A stretch of 64,000 bases of DNA, taken from NCBI GenBank assembly GCA_022826515.1, contig JAJDUT010000087.1, positions 1-64,000 of the forward strand, read 5' to 3'. Position 1 is the first letter of the stretch. Each line of letters starts with the position of its first letter. The position numbers and the translations under genes are program-made. The notes below the pieces were generated by a model. It did no database searches and was not told the DNA's origin. It saw nothing but the letters and a program-made list of their open reading frames with translations. This DNA comes from Candidatus Latescibacterota bacterium (GTDB taxonomy: Bacteria > Latescibacterota > UBA2968 > UBA8231). Positions 34,166 through 43,254 of the stretch are shown in pieces.

Positions 34166-34637
34166 CGTCGATACATCCCCACTACTTTACCTTTACCGAA
34201 TAGACCAACTGACTTTGCTCCACCGCCAATTTGATAGGGTACTCGTGCCTGAAGCTGTGGTCACAGAGTTGGCAAAGGGAAGGGCACAAGGTGTCAGCAT
34301 CCCCGATCTTGTCGATTATCCTTGGATTGAGATTCAGCAAATAGACTTCCGATCTGTATCAGAAGCAGTGGACTCACTTGGGGCTGGTGAGCGAGAAGTA
34401 ATTCTTCTTGCACATGACGGTCATGCTGATTGGGTGATTTTGGATGATCTAAACGCCAGACATCAGGCCGAAATATGTGGTCTCCGAGTTGTTGGCACTG
34501 TTGGTCTATTGGCTTCTGCCAAGCAAAAAAATATGATCACATCTGTGACTCCTTTTCTCAATGCTCTTGAAAATGCCGGGATGTGGTTGTCCGAAGACTT
34601 AAAACGAAGAGTTTTAGAATCGACTGATGAAGCCTGA
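34149..34637 (+). CDS. DUF3368 PIN-like toxin (predicted ribonuclease)
   Basis: 162 residues with the DUF3368 layout: DTSPLLYLYRI at 8-18 (first acidic ligand), VPEAVVTEL, GAGEREVILLA and VILDDLNAR, giving the cluster of Asp/Glu residues used by PIN-fold nucleases to hold metal. The gene overlaps its UPF0175 antitoxin by 17 bp. The pair acts as a type II toxin-antitoxin module. It is followed by an HsdR_N-type protein 74 bp later, forming a small defence cassette. Confidence 0.85.
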   Translation: MPRTCSVDTSPLLYLYRIDQLTLLHRQFDRVLVPEAVVTELAKGRAQGVSIPDLVDYPWIEIQQIDFRSVSEAVDSLGAGEREVILLAHDGHADWVILDDLNARHQAEICGLRVVGTVGLLASAKQKNMITSVTPFLNALENAGMWLSEDLKRRVLESTDEA

Positions 34638-34711
34638 ACAGTTTACAACATTCTGTTCAACTTCGACAATCAGTGCTATCGCACTACAATTGGGAAAAGG
34701 AGATATGGGTA

Positions 34712-35701
34712 ATGGCACTCAAGGAGCACATTGACGACATACGCGACGGTTTAAGAAGAAAGCGGTTTACAAGTGAGGCATTAGTTTCACAGGGCATCGT
34801 GCGTCGCCTACTTGACGCGCTGGATTGGCCACAGTTTAATCCACAAATTGTCATTCCCGAATACCCGGTGCCGGATGGGCGAGTAGATTTCGCTCTATGC
34901 CATCCTGCATTAAAGCCGATGGTTTTTATTGAGGTTAAGCAAGTGGGGCAGAGTGATGGGGCAGAGAGACAGCTATTTAAATATGCTTTTCACGCTGGGG
35001 TGCCGATAGCTGTTCTCACCGATGGTCAGAAGTGGCAATTTTTCCATCCAATCGGTCGGGGAAATTACGAAGAACGCAGGGTATATACGCTGGATCTAAT
35101 AGAAGTGGATGATGAGGAAAGTGTATCGCGCCTTAATAGATACCTGAACTACGAATCGGTATGTACCGGTGGGGCGGCTAAGGCAATCGCAGACGATTAT
35201 CGGAACGTCTCCAATCAGAGATTGATTGAGGAAAATTTGCCAGAGGCATGGAACAAATTGGTGGAGGAGCAAGATGAGATTTTGCTAGATTTGGTGGTAG
35301 AAAAAGTAGAAAGTCTGTGTGAGCATAAACCGACTGAAGATCAGGTGTGGAATTTCTTGAAAAGCATAGAAAGGGAAAAATCGCCAGAAGTAGGCCCTAG
35401 AGATACAGAGAAACTAGAGCCAGTGTCAAAATCTCGCGGTCCTAGGCTAAACTTTAAGGATCTAGATATTCCTATCGGCGAGGTCTTGAATTCGATAAAA
35501 ACTGAGGGTGAGGCAGAAGTAGTAGATGAAAAAAGTGGAGTTCGGTTTCGCGGGAAGAAGATGTCTTTGATGGAAGCGACGCGGAAGATTCCTGGGCTGG
35601 ACGCTAAAGCCAAGCCTTCAATTCGTCCCGCCTCGCACTGGAAGTATAAGAATCGCCTCTTGGAGGAGATATATAACGAGGTTCACAGAGCGGATGATTG
35701 A
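34712..35701 (+). CDS. HsdR N-terminal-type PD-(D/E)XK nuclease with RAMA-like C-terminus
   Basis: 329 residues from ATG 34712 (AAAGGAG upstream at 34696). Residues 1-150 match the type I restriction HsdR_N nuclease fold: PDGRVDFAL (Asp59) and FIEVKQ (Glu74, Lys76) give the D...ExK catalytic set, followed by LTDGQKWQFF. After a charged helical linker, residues about 245-320 (PIGEVLNSI, a basic strand ending GVRFRGKKMSLMEATRKI, then SHWKYKNRLL) resemble a RAMA domain, a module linked to sensing modified DNA. There is no helicase, HsdM or HsdS nearby. RAMA assignment is from pattern memory; the N-terminal call is firmer. Confidence 0.65.
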   Translation: MALKEHIDDIRDGLRRKRFTSEALVSQGIVRRLLDALDWPQFNPQIVIPEYPVPDGRVDFALCHPALKPMVFIEVKQVGQSDGAERQLFKYAFHAGVPIAVLTDGQKWQFFHPIGRGNYEERRVYTLDLIEVDDEESVSRLNRYLNYESVCTGGAAKAIADDYRNVSNQRLIEENLPEAWNKLVEEQDEILLDLVVEKVESLCEHKPTEDQVWNFLKSIEREKSPEVGPRDTEKLEPVSKSRGPRLNFKDLDIPIGEVLNSIKTEGEAEVVDEKSGVRFRGKKMSLMEATRKIPGLDAKAKPSIRPASHWKYKNRLLEEIYNEVHRADD

Positions 35702-35858
35702 GCCTCTTCAGTCGCCTAGCCAACGTCTGGCTGAATGATTGGGTCATACGGGTACTGGCTTGTGGGATCAGGCGAAGCCAATAACCTCTCAAGACGTAGC
35801 TGAAGTTCGCAAAGAAATGTGGCATAAATTCGATCAAAAGGATTAAGGAGAACAAATC

Positions 35859-37010
35859 ATGAAAATCACTGATGTCGAAGTCATTCATTTTCGCACCAAA
35901 CACCGCGGCCGGAGTGCTGGCTCGCGCTGGGGCTATGGCGTGTGGATTGACAACGAGGAGGTGGAAGGCACTAGTGCGATTACCAGAATTTCCACCGACG
36001 AGGGCGTCACAGGGCACATGCTGGGCGGCAACAAGGCGACTATGGAAGGTGGCATCAAAAACCTCCTAGTCGGCGAGGATCCATTAAACCGCGAGAAGTT
36101 ATGGCATTGGATGGATCAGATGTCTACGTTTGGCCACAGCCTCGCCGAACACGAACTAGGCGTTGTCGATTGCGCATTGTGGGATTTGGCCGGGCAAAAA
36201 GCCGGCATACCCGTGTACCAACTCTTGGGCGGCACCCGCGACAAGGTCGAAGCATACGCTAGCACGTACCCGAACTTGGGTGGCCCCGAGGTGTATGAGG
36301 AACTGGCGCGAGAGTGCGTAGCGCGCGGTTATAAAGCCTTCAAGGTACACGCTAACATCTGCTGGAATCCGCACACTCGGGAGCCAGCGCCGCAACTGCC
36401 GGGGTTTCCCAAGGAGGATGTGGAGATTTGTCGCGCCGTGCGCGAGGCCGTGGGCGACGATATTGTGTTGATGCTCGATCCATTCGGTGTCTATACCTTG
36501 GAGGAATCGCTGTGGGTGGCGCGGGAATTGGAAGAATTGAACTACTACTGGTTGGAACACCCGATGGTCGAGACGCGGGTGGAATCCTATCGCCGCCTGA
36601 CGCAGCAGACCACCATTGCCATCTGTTCCCCCGAACATGTCAAGGGCGGTCCCTTTACGCGAGCCGAGTGGCTGTTACAGGGGGCCTGCGACATGTTGCG
36701 CATTGATGTGAATTACGGCGGCATCACCGGCTGCTGGAAGCTCATCAACTTGTGCCAACTCTACGGCGTGCAATGTGAAATACACGGGGTGGGTGCCCCG
36801 CATGTGCATTTGGCCGCGGCCACTCCCGAAGCCACTTGCCGCTATTACGAGCGCGGTCTGTTGCGGCCTGGGCGGGATTATGACGAGAGCCCGCCGCATC
36901 TCAATCATATTGTCGATCCCTTGGACGACGAAGGGTGCGTACACGTGTCGCAGGAACCGGGACTGGGGATAGCCTACAACTGGGATTATATCGATGACAA
37001 CCGGATTTGA
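35859..37010 (+). CDS. mandelate racemase/muconate lactonizing enzyme family protein
   Basis: 383 residues, start set by TTAAGGAGAAC upstream. Enolase-superfamily layout: capping domain 1-125 and a barrel with metal ligands Asp207 (MLDPFG), Glu233 (WLEHP) and Glu259 (SPEH). The second-strand base motif reads KAFKVH (Lys159, Lys162, His164) rather than the usual KxK, so the reaction class cannot be named; sugar-acid dehydratase is the likeliest role. The next gene, a CBM9-PKD secreted protein, starts 16 bp downstream. Similar proteins are abundant in Latescibacterota and Poribacteria. Confidence 0.85.
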   Translation: MKITDVEVIHFRTKHRGRSAGSRWGYGVWIDNEEVEGTSAITRISTDEGVTGHMLGGNKATMEGGIKNLLVGEDPLNREKLWHWMDQMSTFGHSLAEHELGVVDCALWDLAGQKAGIPVYQLLGGTRDKVEAYASTYPNLGGPEVYEELARECVARGYKAFKVHANICWNPHTREPAPQLPGFPKEDVEICRAVREAVGDDIVLMLDPFGVYTLEESLWVARELEELNYYWLEHPMVETRVESYRRLTQQTTIAICSPEHVKGGPFTRAEWLLQGACDMLRIDVNYGGITGCWKLINLCQLYGVQCEIHGVGAPHVHLAAATPEATCRYYERGLLRPGRDYDESPPHLNHIVDPLDDEGCVHVSQEPGLGIAYNWDYIDDNRI

Positions 37011-37026
37011 GCGGAGGAGCTGACAC

Positions 37027-38121
37027 ATGCAAAAGTGCAGCGCGATCCTAACCGTTGGCGTGCTGTGGGCACTGTCCGCGGCCGCACTGGAACGGCCGGA
37101 TACCACCTTCAAAATTTTTCAGTTCCCCGCCGATCAAATCCCCCGCGTCGATGGGGATGTATCCGACTGGGGCATGGTTCCTGCGGACTACGCCGTTGGT
37201 ATCGATCAGTTGAAAGACACCGTACACGACAGCCCGATTGATACCACCGATCTAGACGTCACCATGCGCGTCGGCTGGGTCAAGGGGCTAAACCGACTCT
37301 ACTTCCTCTACGAAGCCTACGACGACTACTGGGATTTCAGCCACCGCGATCTGCACAACGACATTTTGGAGATCGTCGTCGATGGCGATTTGTCCGGCGG
37401 TCCTTTGATCCCCCAACTGCGCGAGGACAAGGAGACCAATGGGCTGGAGGGCCTCGACGGCCACTTCAAATTCCACGGCGTCCACGCCCAGAACTACCAC
37501 GTCCTGACCCCGGCCGACGGCAAGCCTTGGACTATGGTCTGGGGTGCCAATCAGTGGATCTACGAGTTGCCTTGGGCCAATGCGGCGGCGCGCTACGATT
37601 TTGCGCCGGGCGACAGCGGGCACTACACGCTCGAATTTTGGATCACTCCTTTCGACTACGCTCCCGCCGACGGGCCGGAGCGCGCTGTGGAGTCGCAGCT
37701 CGAAGAGGACGCATTGATCGGCCTGAGTTGGTGCATTCTCGACTACGATGATGTCGAGGTTAAACAGCAGGAGTTCGAGGGCTTTTGGAACCTATCCCAC
37801 AAGACGACCATGTACGGCAACGCCTCCGAACTGGTCGGCTTCCGGCTGATGCCGCTGGAAAAAGCCTTGCGCGATCCGGTCGAGGCGCAATGGGAATTTA
37901 CCGTCCTTGATATGGAACGCCGCTTGGTCGCTTTCAAGGATTTGTCCTACGGGGATATCCGCTCATGGCGCTGGGATTTCGGCGACGGCAATACCTCGAC
38001 CGAACAACACCCCATCCATCAGTACGCAGAGCCTGGGACGACCTATACAGTTACGCTCTACGTCGAAGGCCCCGAGGGGAAGGCGCGGATGTCGAAGGTG
38101 TGGGACGTGATCGTCCGCTAA
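37027..38121 (+). CDS. secreted CBM9-like protein with C-terminal PKD domain
   Basis: 364 residues; ATG after GGAGGAG; signal peptide ending AAA-LER. Residues about 25-240 form a CBM9-like beta sandwich (IPRVDGDVSDWGMVPADY, NRLYFLYEAYDDYW), clearly paralogous to the 17969-18922 protein. Residues about 285-364 are a PKD domain (DLSYGDIRSWRWDFGDGN...HQYAEPG). A PKD tail usually spaces a binding module on the cell surface or in the medium. No enzyme domain is present. The 16-bp gap indicates cotranscription with the enolase-superfamily gene. Confidence 0.75.
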   Translation: MQKCSAILTVGVLWALSAAALERPDTTFKIFQFPADQIPRVDGDVSDWGMVPADYAVGIDQLKDTVHDSPIDTTDLDVTMRVGWVKGLNRLYFLYEAYDDYWDFSHRDLHNDILEIVVDGDLSGGPLIPQLREDKETNGLEGLDGHFKFHGVHAQNYHVLTPADGKPWTMVWGANQWIYELPWANAAARYDFAPGDSGHYTLEFWITPFDYAPADGPERAVESQLEEDALIGLSWCILDYDDVEVKQQEFEGFWNLSHKTTMYGNASELVGFRLMPLEKALRDPVEAQWEFTVLDMERRLVAFKDLSYGDIRSWRWDFGDGNTSTEQHPIHQYAEPGTTYTVTLYVEGPEGKARMSKVWDVIVR

Positions 38122-38164
38122 AACGGTCGGACTGAGATCCCCATAGCAATCCTATATCATTGAC

Positions 38165-38200
38165 AAAACGATCCGCAGATGGACGCAGATGGACGCAGAA
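38165..38200 (+). repeat. 10-bp tandem CGCAGATGGA repeat
   Basis: About 2.5 direct copies of CGCAGATGGA (preceded by GATC) lie just after the CBM9-PKD gene. This is a widespread intergenic repeat type. The next gene's only available ATG (38179) falls inside it. Confidence 0.7.
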
Positions 38201-39945
38201 TAGGATGCTCTAGACGATCTACATTTCGAATCGTTCAAACTTGCCATACGAGGCGGCTCTGGTATTGGGGAGGGATCGTTTTTGCACTGGCGCTGAGTCT
38301 GCGTTTGGTGCATGTGTCCCAGATGTCGGCCAGTCCTCTTTTTACTATGCCGGCGGTGGACGCGGCTACGTATTCCGAACAGGCGGCCAGCCTAGCCGAG
38401 GGCAACTGGTTGAGACGCGGCCAAGGCCCGTTCTGGCAACCGCCGCTCTATCCTTATTTCTTGGGCGTAATCAAGCTCGTATTTCCTGAATCCTTTTACT
38501 ACGTATCTCGCTTTGCGCAGGCGTTAATTGGTAGTCTTACCTGTGTGTTGCTGTACTTGGTTGGGCGGCGGCTTTTTGGGTCAGGCGTTGGTTTTATCGG
38601 CGGCCTCATTGCGGCGGTGTACGGGCCGCTGATCTATTTTGACGCCCGACTCTTACCGGCTGGACTAGCTACTCTTCTCACCCTTGTAAGTCTTTTGTTA
38701 TTGATACGCGCCGTTGAGCGACCGACGCGACCCATTTTTATAGCCGCGGGTTTTGTAATGGGCCTCGCCTCGCTTACTGCGGCGATTCTCGCGGCTTTGA
38801 TCCCGGGTGTGGCTATCTGGCTGTTTTATTGGTTGCGGAAAAAGGTCGCGCAGGTAGTCGTTGCTTTTCTGCTGGGTGCAGTGCTGGCAATTGCGCCGGT
38901 AACGCTGAGAAACTACACCATCGGCGACGACATCGTGCTGATCTCCTATAACGGGGGGGTGAATTTCTACCTAGGGAACAACGCGAACGCCAAGGAGACG
39001 CTCGCTCTGCGCCCGGGATGGGAATGGGAGGAACTGGTTGCTCTGCCGCTGCGAGAAGGTATCACGCGCCCTTCGGCCAAGTCCCTATTCTTTTACAGGC
39101 AGGCTCTTGAGTACATACAGAATGCTCCCTTCGATTATATGGGATTGCTGGCGGCAAAAATCGTCCAGTTCTGGCGGGGCGATGAAATAGAGCGCAATCA
39201 GGAAATGTACTATTGGCGCAAGTATTCGAGCGTTCTCGCGGGTACCTTGTGGAAATGGGGGGTGGCTTTTCCCTTTGGCTTGGTAAGTCCGCTCGCGTTG
39301 CTGGGTCTGATAGTGTACATCCGGCGGCAGGGTATTACACTGCCGGTGCTTTTCGTTCTCGGTTATAGCTTCGCAGTCATCTCCTTTTTTGTCGCGGCGC
39401 GCTATCGCCTGCCGATCGTGCCGCTGTTGATTCTGTTCGCCGCGTACGGGGGAAGCTGGGTGTATGCGAGATGGCGGCAACAACCCTTGCGCCAAGCGCT
39501 TTTGCCGACGGCTGTTCTTGCCCTCTTGGTGCTGTTGGTGAATTGGGATCTGCCGCCGATGGATGGGCGCGGCAAGGCCGCCACGCACAACGACTTGGGC
39601 AATGCCTACTTGCAACAAGGGCGCTACGATTTGGCGCTGCTGAAATACGAACAGGCCACGCGGCTCGATTCGACGTATTGGCAGGCTTGGTTTAACCTCG
39701 GCTCACTGCGGGCGATGCGCGGCGATTTGCGCGGCGCGCTGCCCATCCTCCTGAACGTGTTAGAGCACGAGCGGGAACGCGCTGACGTATGGAGCAATGT
39801 GGCCGGCGTCTATGTGGGGTTAGGGCAATATCAGCAGGCGGCCGAGGTTCTCGAACAGGCTGTGGTGGCGGCACCGCGTGAGGATCTATATGAAGCGTTG
39901 GAGAATGTGGACGCAATGATGGGGAAGCCGCGAAGCGATGAGTAG
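38179..39945 (+). CDS. GT-C (ArnT/PMT-like) glycosyltransferase with TPR tail
   Basis: 588 residues. About ten transmembrane helices. The first periplasmic loop has DAATYSEQA, the acidic residue used by GT39/83-type enzymes that transfer sugars from polyprenyl phosphate, and later RNYTIGDD and RYRLPIVPL are typical. Residues about 470-580 contain three TPR units (THNDLGNAYLQQGRYDLAL). The start is uncertain: no alternative start codon exists between ATG 38179 (inside the CGCAGATGGA repeat) and the first helix, and no ribosome site is seen. It overlaps the SGNH gene by 8 bp, so they act together, probably on surface glycans or glycoproteins. Confidence 0.75.
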   Translation: MDADGRRIGCSRRSTFRIVQTCHTRRLWYWGGIVFALALSLRLVHVSQMSASPLFTMPAVDAATYSEQAASLAEGNWLRRGQGPFWQPPLYPYFLGVIKLVFPESFYYVSRFAQALIGSLTCVLLYLVGRRLFGSGVGFIGGLIAAVYGPLIYFDARLLPAGLATLLTLVSLLLLIRAVERPTRPIFIAAGFVMGLASLTAAILAALIPGVAIWLFYWLRKKVAQVVVAFLLGAVLAIAPVTLRNYTIGDDIVLISYNGGVNFYLGNNANAKETLALRPGWEWEELVALPLREGITRPSAKSLFFYRQALEYIQNAPFDYMGLLAAKIVQFWRGDEIERNQEMYYWRKYSSVLAGTLWKWGVAFPFGLVSPLALLGLIVYIRRQGITLPVLFVLGYSFAVISFFVAARYRLPIVPLLILFAAYGGSWVYARWRQQPLRQALLPTAVLALLVLLVNWDLPPMDGRGKAATHNDLGNAYLQQGRYDLALLKYEQATRLDSTYWQAWFNLGSLRAMRGDLRGALPILLNVLEHERERADVWSNVAGVYVGLGQYQQAAEVLEQAVVAAPREDLYEALENVDAMMGKPRSDE

Positions 39946-41917
39946 AATCTGGTTCTTTCGTTTGGCGACCGTAGCGGTCGGCGCGGCTTTGGTCATGGGG
40001 GCCGAGGGCCTGCTGCGGCTCGTGCCGGGATTGGGGCCGTCGCCGTTGGTTGTGACCTTGGTCGAGGATGAGGCGACCGGCGAATCGCTGCGCACGACGA
40101 GTCGGTTTTATGCGCAGCGATTTTTTGCGCAATACAAGGGCCGGCTGGCCGCAGCGGGTCAGATGGGCGAGCACTTTTTTGTGGAACCCGCGCCAGCCAA
40201 CCGCTATCGCGTCGTGTTTGTCGGGGCTTCCACAGTGCAGGGTTTTCCCCATCCGCGTCGCTTGGCTGCGGCGTCTTTTTTACAGGCGATGCTGGCGGAC
40301 GCGTGGCCGGAGCGGGAAGTGGAGGTCATCAATTTGGGCATAACTTCTATTGCCAGCTTTGCGGTGGCGCAGGTGGTGGAAGATGCGTTGGTGCTGTCGC
40401 CGGATCTGGTCGTCGTCTATACCGGGCACAATGAATTCTATGGGTTGTATGGGGCCGGGCGGTATCAGCGGCTGGAGTACTTTTTGCGGCAACTGCATTT
40501 GACGCATTTGGTGGATGGATTGCTGGGGAGTATTGGGGCAAAGGACGAGCCGACGGATTTAATAAAAATGGCGGCTGCGCGCGGCGAGGTGCCGTTGCGC
40601 GATCCCGGTCGTGCGACGGCTGAACAGAATTTGCGCGACAATTTGCGGCGCGTGAGTCGGCTCTGCGAGCGAGCGCAAGTGCCCTTGGTGCTCTGTACTA
40701 TCGTGGCGAATGACGCGGGATTTGCGCCGGTGGGATCGACAGAAGGGGACGAGGTGCGGAAGGCGCGGGTGGAGCAGGCGGCTCAGGTATTGACGCGGGG
40801 TTACGTTGCGCGGGAGGATGCTGAGGGGGCGCTACAGCAATTGGAGCAAGCGGCGGCCCTTTCGAGCGAACATGCTTGGTTGTGGTATTTGCAAGGTCGG
40901 GCGTTGGAGCGGTTGGGGCGGGATGCCAAAGCGCAGCGGGCCTTTCGCAAGGCGCGGGATTTGGACACTATGCCGTGGCGCGCTCCCACGGCGCACAATG
41001 CGGTGATTCGCGCAGTCGCCAAAGAACATGGGGCGGTTTTGGCGGATGTGGAGGCTGCGTTTGTGGACGCTGCGCCTGTGCAGGGCGTAGGTTGGGAGTG
41101 GATGGTGGATCACGTTCACTTCTCTGTTGCCGGGCAGGCTTTGTTGGCGCGGACTGTTCTGCACAGCATCGCCGAACTGCAGGACATTGACTTGGGATTG
41201 CTGCGGAGTGAGGAGGCGTATCGGCGCGATTTGGGCGACCTGCCGGTGGAGCGCGTGGTGGCGTACAACAAGATGGGGGCGATGCTCACGCAAGCGCCCT
41301 TGCACCAATACAATGAGCACAATGCGCGCTATCTCAAGCAACTGGCGGCCATGGAGGGGCAGCGGTTGTCGCTGGGGGAACGGCGGGGTGTTGAGCAGTG
41401 GACTCAGAAGCAGCAGGGGCCGTTGGTGCTGGCGGTGGCGGATCAGCTTTTTACCGAGCGGGATTTTGCGCGGGCGCAGGTTCACTACGCGGCTGCGCGG
41501 CGCGAGGTGCCGTTTACGCGGCGCGGGTTGTGGGCGGCGGTGCAGTGGGGGTGGTGCATTAAGATGCAGGGGATGGCGCTTACCGATGAGCAGCGAGGCG
41601 AGGTGAGGGCCGCGCTGAAACAGGCGGGGTTTCTCGCGCACGATCCGGCCGTGGGCGCGGCCTTCGTCGATTTTGTCAAGGGCCAGCTCTATCATCTGCT
41701 TGAAGAACACGATCTGGCTTTGCTGCACTTGGAACGCGCTTTTTTGGCCGAGGATTTTCGTCGGCGCTATGCGTTGAGTTTGTTTCAGGCGTTGGCGTTT
41801 GAATTGGTTTGGGCTGGGCGGGTGGAGGATGCGCGGGAATACGCTCGTTTGGTGGGAGGAGAGGTTGGACAGGCGGCGCATTTTTTGTGGATCGTGGAAG
41901 AGCAACTGAGGCCGTAG
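39938..41917 (+). CDS. SGNH/GDSL-fold hydrolase with embedded TPR region
   Basis: 659 residues; one N-terminal membrane anchor or signal (residues 5-25). SGNH blocks are visible: GAST at about 96-99 (nucleophile Ser), NLG, GHNE near 163-166 and DHVHFS near 390 (catalytic Asp/His). Between blocks III and V lies a helical TPR-like segment (about 275-350), and more helical repeats follow to the end. The arrangement resembles proteins that add or remove O-acetyl groups on exported polysaccharides, beside a GT-C glycosyltransferase overlapping by 8 bp. The start is fixed by that overlap. Confidence 0.75.
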   Translation: MSRIWFFRLATVAVGAALVMGAEGLLRLVPGLGPSPLVVTLVEDEATGESLRTTSRFYAQRFFAQYKGRLAAAGQMGEHFFVEPAPANRYRVVFVGASTVQGFPHPRRLAAASFLQAMLADAWPEREVEVINLGITSIASFAVAQVVEDALVLSPDLVVVYTGHNEFYGLYGAGRYQRLEYFLRQLHLTHLVDGLLGSIGAKDEPTDLIKMAAARGEVPLRDPGRATAEQNLRDNLRRVSRLCERAQVPLVLCTIVANDAGFAPVGSTEGDEVRKARVEQAAQVLTRGYVAREDAEGALQQLEQAAALSSEHAWLWYLQGRALERLGRDAKAQRAFRKARDLDTMPWRAPTAHNAVIRAVAKEHGAVLADVEAAFVDAAPVQGVGWEWMVDHVHFSVAGQALLARTVLHSIAELQDIDLGLLRSEEAYRRDLGDLPVERVVAYNKMGAMLTQAPLHQYNEHNARYLKQLAAMEGQRLSLGERRGVEQWTQKQQGPLVLAVADQLFTERDFARAQVHYAAARREVPFTRRGLWAAVQWGWCIKMQGMALTDEQRGEVRAALKQAGFLAHDPAVGAAFVDFVKGQLYHLLEEHDLALLHLERAFLAEDFRRRYALSLFQALAFELVWAGRVEDAREYARLVGGEVGQAAHFLWIVEEQLRP

Positions 41918-42008
41918 CCATAGGGAAGTCCAGCGGCGCTTGAGCGGAAGCCGCCTGTTGGTGATTATTTTCTTCCCCCGTGGCAGTCGGTCTCCGCCTT
42001 CGCTGGGT

Positions 42009-42854
42009 TTATTTTGACAACCTCTCGCGCATTAGATCGCAGTAGTCCAAGGACATATCAATGCCTATGCTGTCCCGGTCGATATCCCTAGCGGCAACTA
42101 GCGTGGTTCCCGAACCGGCGAAAGGATCGAGAACCATATCACCTATATCGGTGAATAGGCGAATGAACCAGTTGGGTAGAGAGAGTGGGAATGCGGCTGG
42201 ATGGCCTTTGTAGCTGCATTCCGTAGATAGATGCAGGACGTTTGTCGGGTACGCCATATCGCGTCCAATCCAGTTTTCGACCTTTTTGCCAAAGCCGTTT
42301 TCGTTCTTTGACTCGTCCCTAGTGTAATCGGTTTTCGACAGGTTGCGCAGCCGCGCCGTCTTCCAATCACCCATTGGCACCATGACGGATTCCTGTCTCA
42401 TCTTGAACTTCTTGTTGATCGTGAAATGCAGCAGACGCTCCCACGAATCCCTAAACCGATTGGGCCATTTTCCCGGATAGCAGTTCTTTTTGTGCCAGCA
42501 GTATTCTTCAACCCATAGCCAACCCTGTTGCTTCAGGGCCAGTATTAGTTCTAGGGCATAAGTATGCCTTTGGCCGCCAACCGCCTTTTCCTTGATGTTC
42601 AAAACGAAGGAACCATCCGGCTTGAGGCTCTTCTTCAGTGCCTCCGCCCTTGGCAAGAACCACTGCACATAATCATCTGGATGGATGCCGCCGTAGTTGT
42701 TCTTTCTTTGATCGGCATAGGGCGGCGAAGTAAAAATCAGATTGACCGATTCAGCCTTGACTCTGCCGGACTGGATCACTTCTAGGCAATCACCGTGCAG
42801 TATCTGGGGATCTTCGATGGATGTTGCCGATTCAACGGCTGTTAGAGCAGTCAT
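42009..42854 (-). CDS. beta-class site-specific DNA methyltransferase
   Basis: 281 residues. Motif order is that of beta-class amino-methyltransferases: TSPPY (motif IV) at about 42-46 comes first and DPFAGSGTT (motif I, SAM binding) at about 243-251 near the C-terminus. TSPPY rather than DPPY favours N4-cytosine, but N6-adenine is possible. It starts after AGGAGGTAG and is divergent from a HigA-like regulator gene, with a palindrome between. No cognate nuclease is adjacent, so it may be solitary or protect against the MmeI-like enzyme. Confidence 0.85.
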   Translation of the reverse strand: MTALTAVESATSIEDPQILHGDCLEVIQSGRVKAESVNLIFTSPPYADQRKNNYGGIHPDDYVQWFLPRAEALKKSLKPDGSFVLNIKEKAVGGQRHTYALELILALKQQGWLWVEEYCWHKKNCYPGKWPNRFRDSWERLLHFTINKKFKMRQESVMVPMGDWKTARLRNLSKTDYTRDESKNENGFGKKVENWIGRDMAYPTNVLHLSTECSYKGHPAAFPLSLPNWFIRLFTDIGDMVLDPFAGSGTTLVAARDIDRDSIGIDMSLDYCDLMRERLSK

Positions 42855-42884
42855 GCTACTACCTCCTGATATTCTGAATTAAGT

Positions 42885-42898
42885 TATACATATGTATA
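42885..42898. promoter_or_regulatory. 14-bp palindrome, candidate operator in the divergent promoter region
   Basis: TATACATATGTATA is a perfect palindrome between the methylase start (42854, minus) and the HigA-like start (42963, plus). A TTGACA box for minus-strand transcription lies at 42913-42918, so the palindrome overlaps the expected -10 region. An XRE-type dimer such as the HigA-like protein is the obvious candidate to bind it. Confidence 0.45.
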
Positions 42899-42962
42899 GA
42901 TCACTAGAACCCTGTCAACTTACTAGATTGGTTGTGTAAGAGTTTAGAAAAGGAGGTAGGAT

Positions 42963-43253
42963 ATGCTCAAACGCGCCGGGCATCCGGGTGAAGTCCTGAA
43001 GGACGAACTCGAAGAGATGAGCGTTACGCCCACGTCGTTTGCACGCCAGATTAACGTGCCGCCTAACCGCATCGGTCAGATCATCGCGGGAAAGCGGGCG
43101 GTGACGGGCGACACAGCTTTGCGGTTCGGACACTGGTTCGGCGTAGAGCCTCAATTCTGGCTGAACCTGCAGGCGCAGTTCGATCTAGTCGCCGCCGACC
43201 AACGGGTCGGCGCGGCTATACGCCGGCTGCCGACCCGCCTTGCTGCAGGATGA
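42963..43253 (+). CDS. HigA-like XRE regulator without toxin partner
   Basis: 96 residues, ATG 6 bp after a strong AAAAGGAGGT. It shows the HigA layout: HPGEVLKDELEEMSVTPTSFARQINV, an HTH (NRIGQIIAGKRAVTGDTALR) and the WLNLQAQFDL ending. No HigB-like frame lies within several hundred bases on either side. The MmeI-like restriction gene begins 1 bp after its stop, so it is positioned like the controller protein of an R-M operon. Whether it binds an absent toxin in trans is unknown. Confidence 0.85.
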   Translation: MLKRAGHPGEVLKDELEEMSVTPTSFARQINVPPNRIGQIIAGKRAVTGDTALRFGHWFGVEPQFWLNLQAQFDLVAADQRVGAAIRRLPTRLAAG

Positions 43254-43254
43254 A

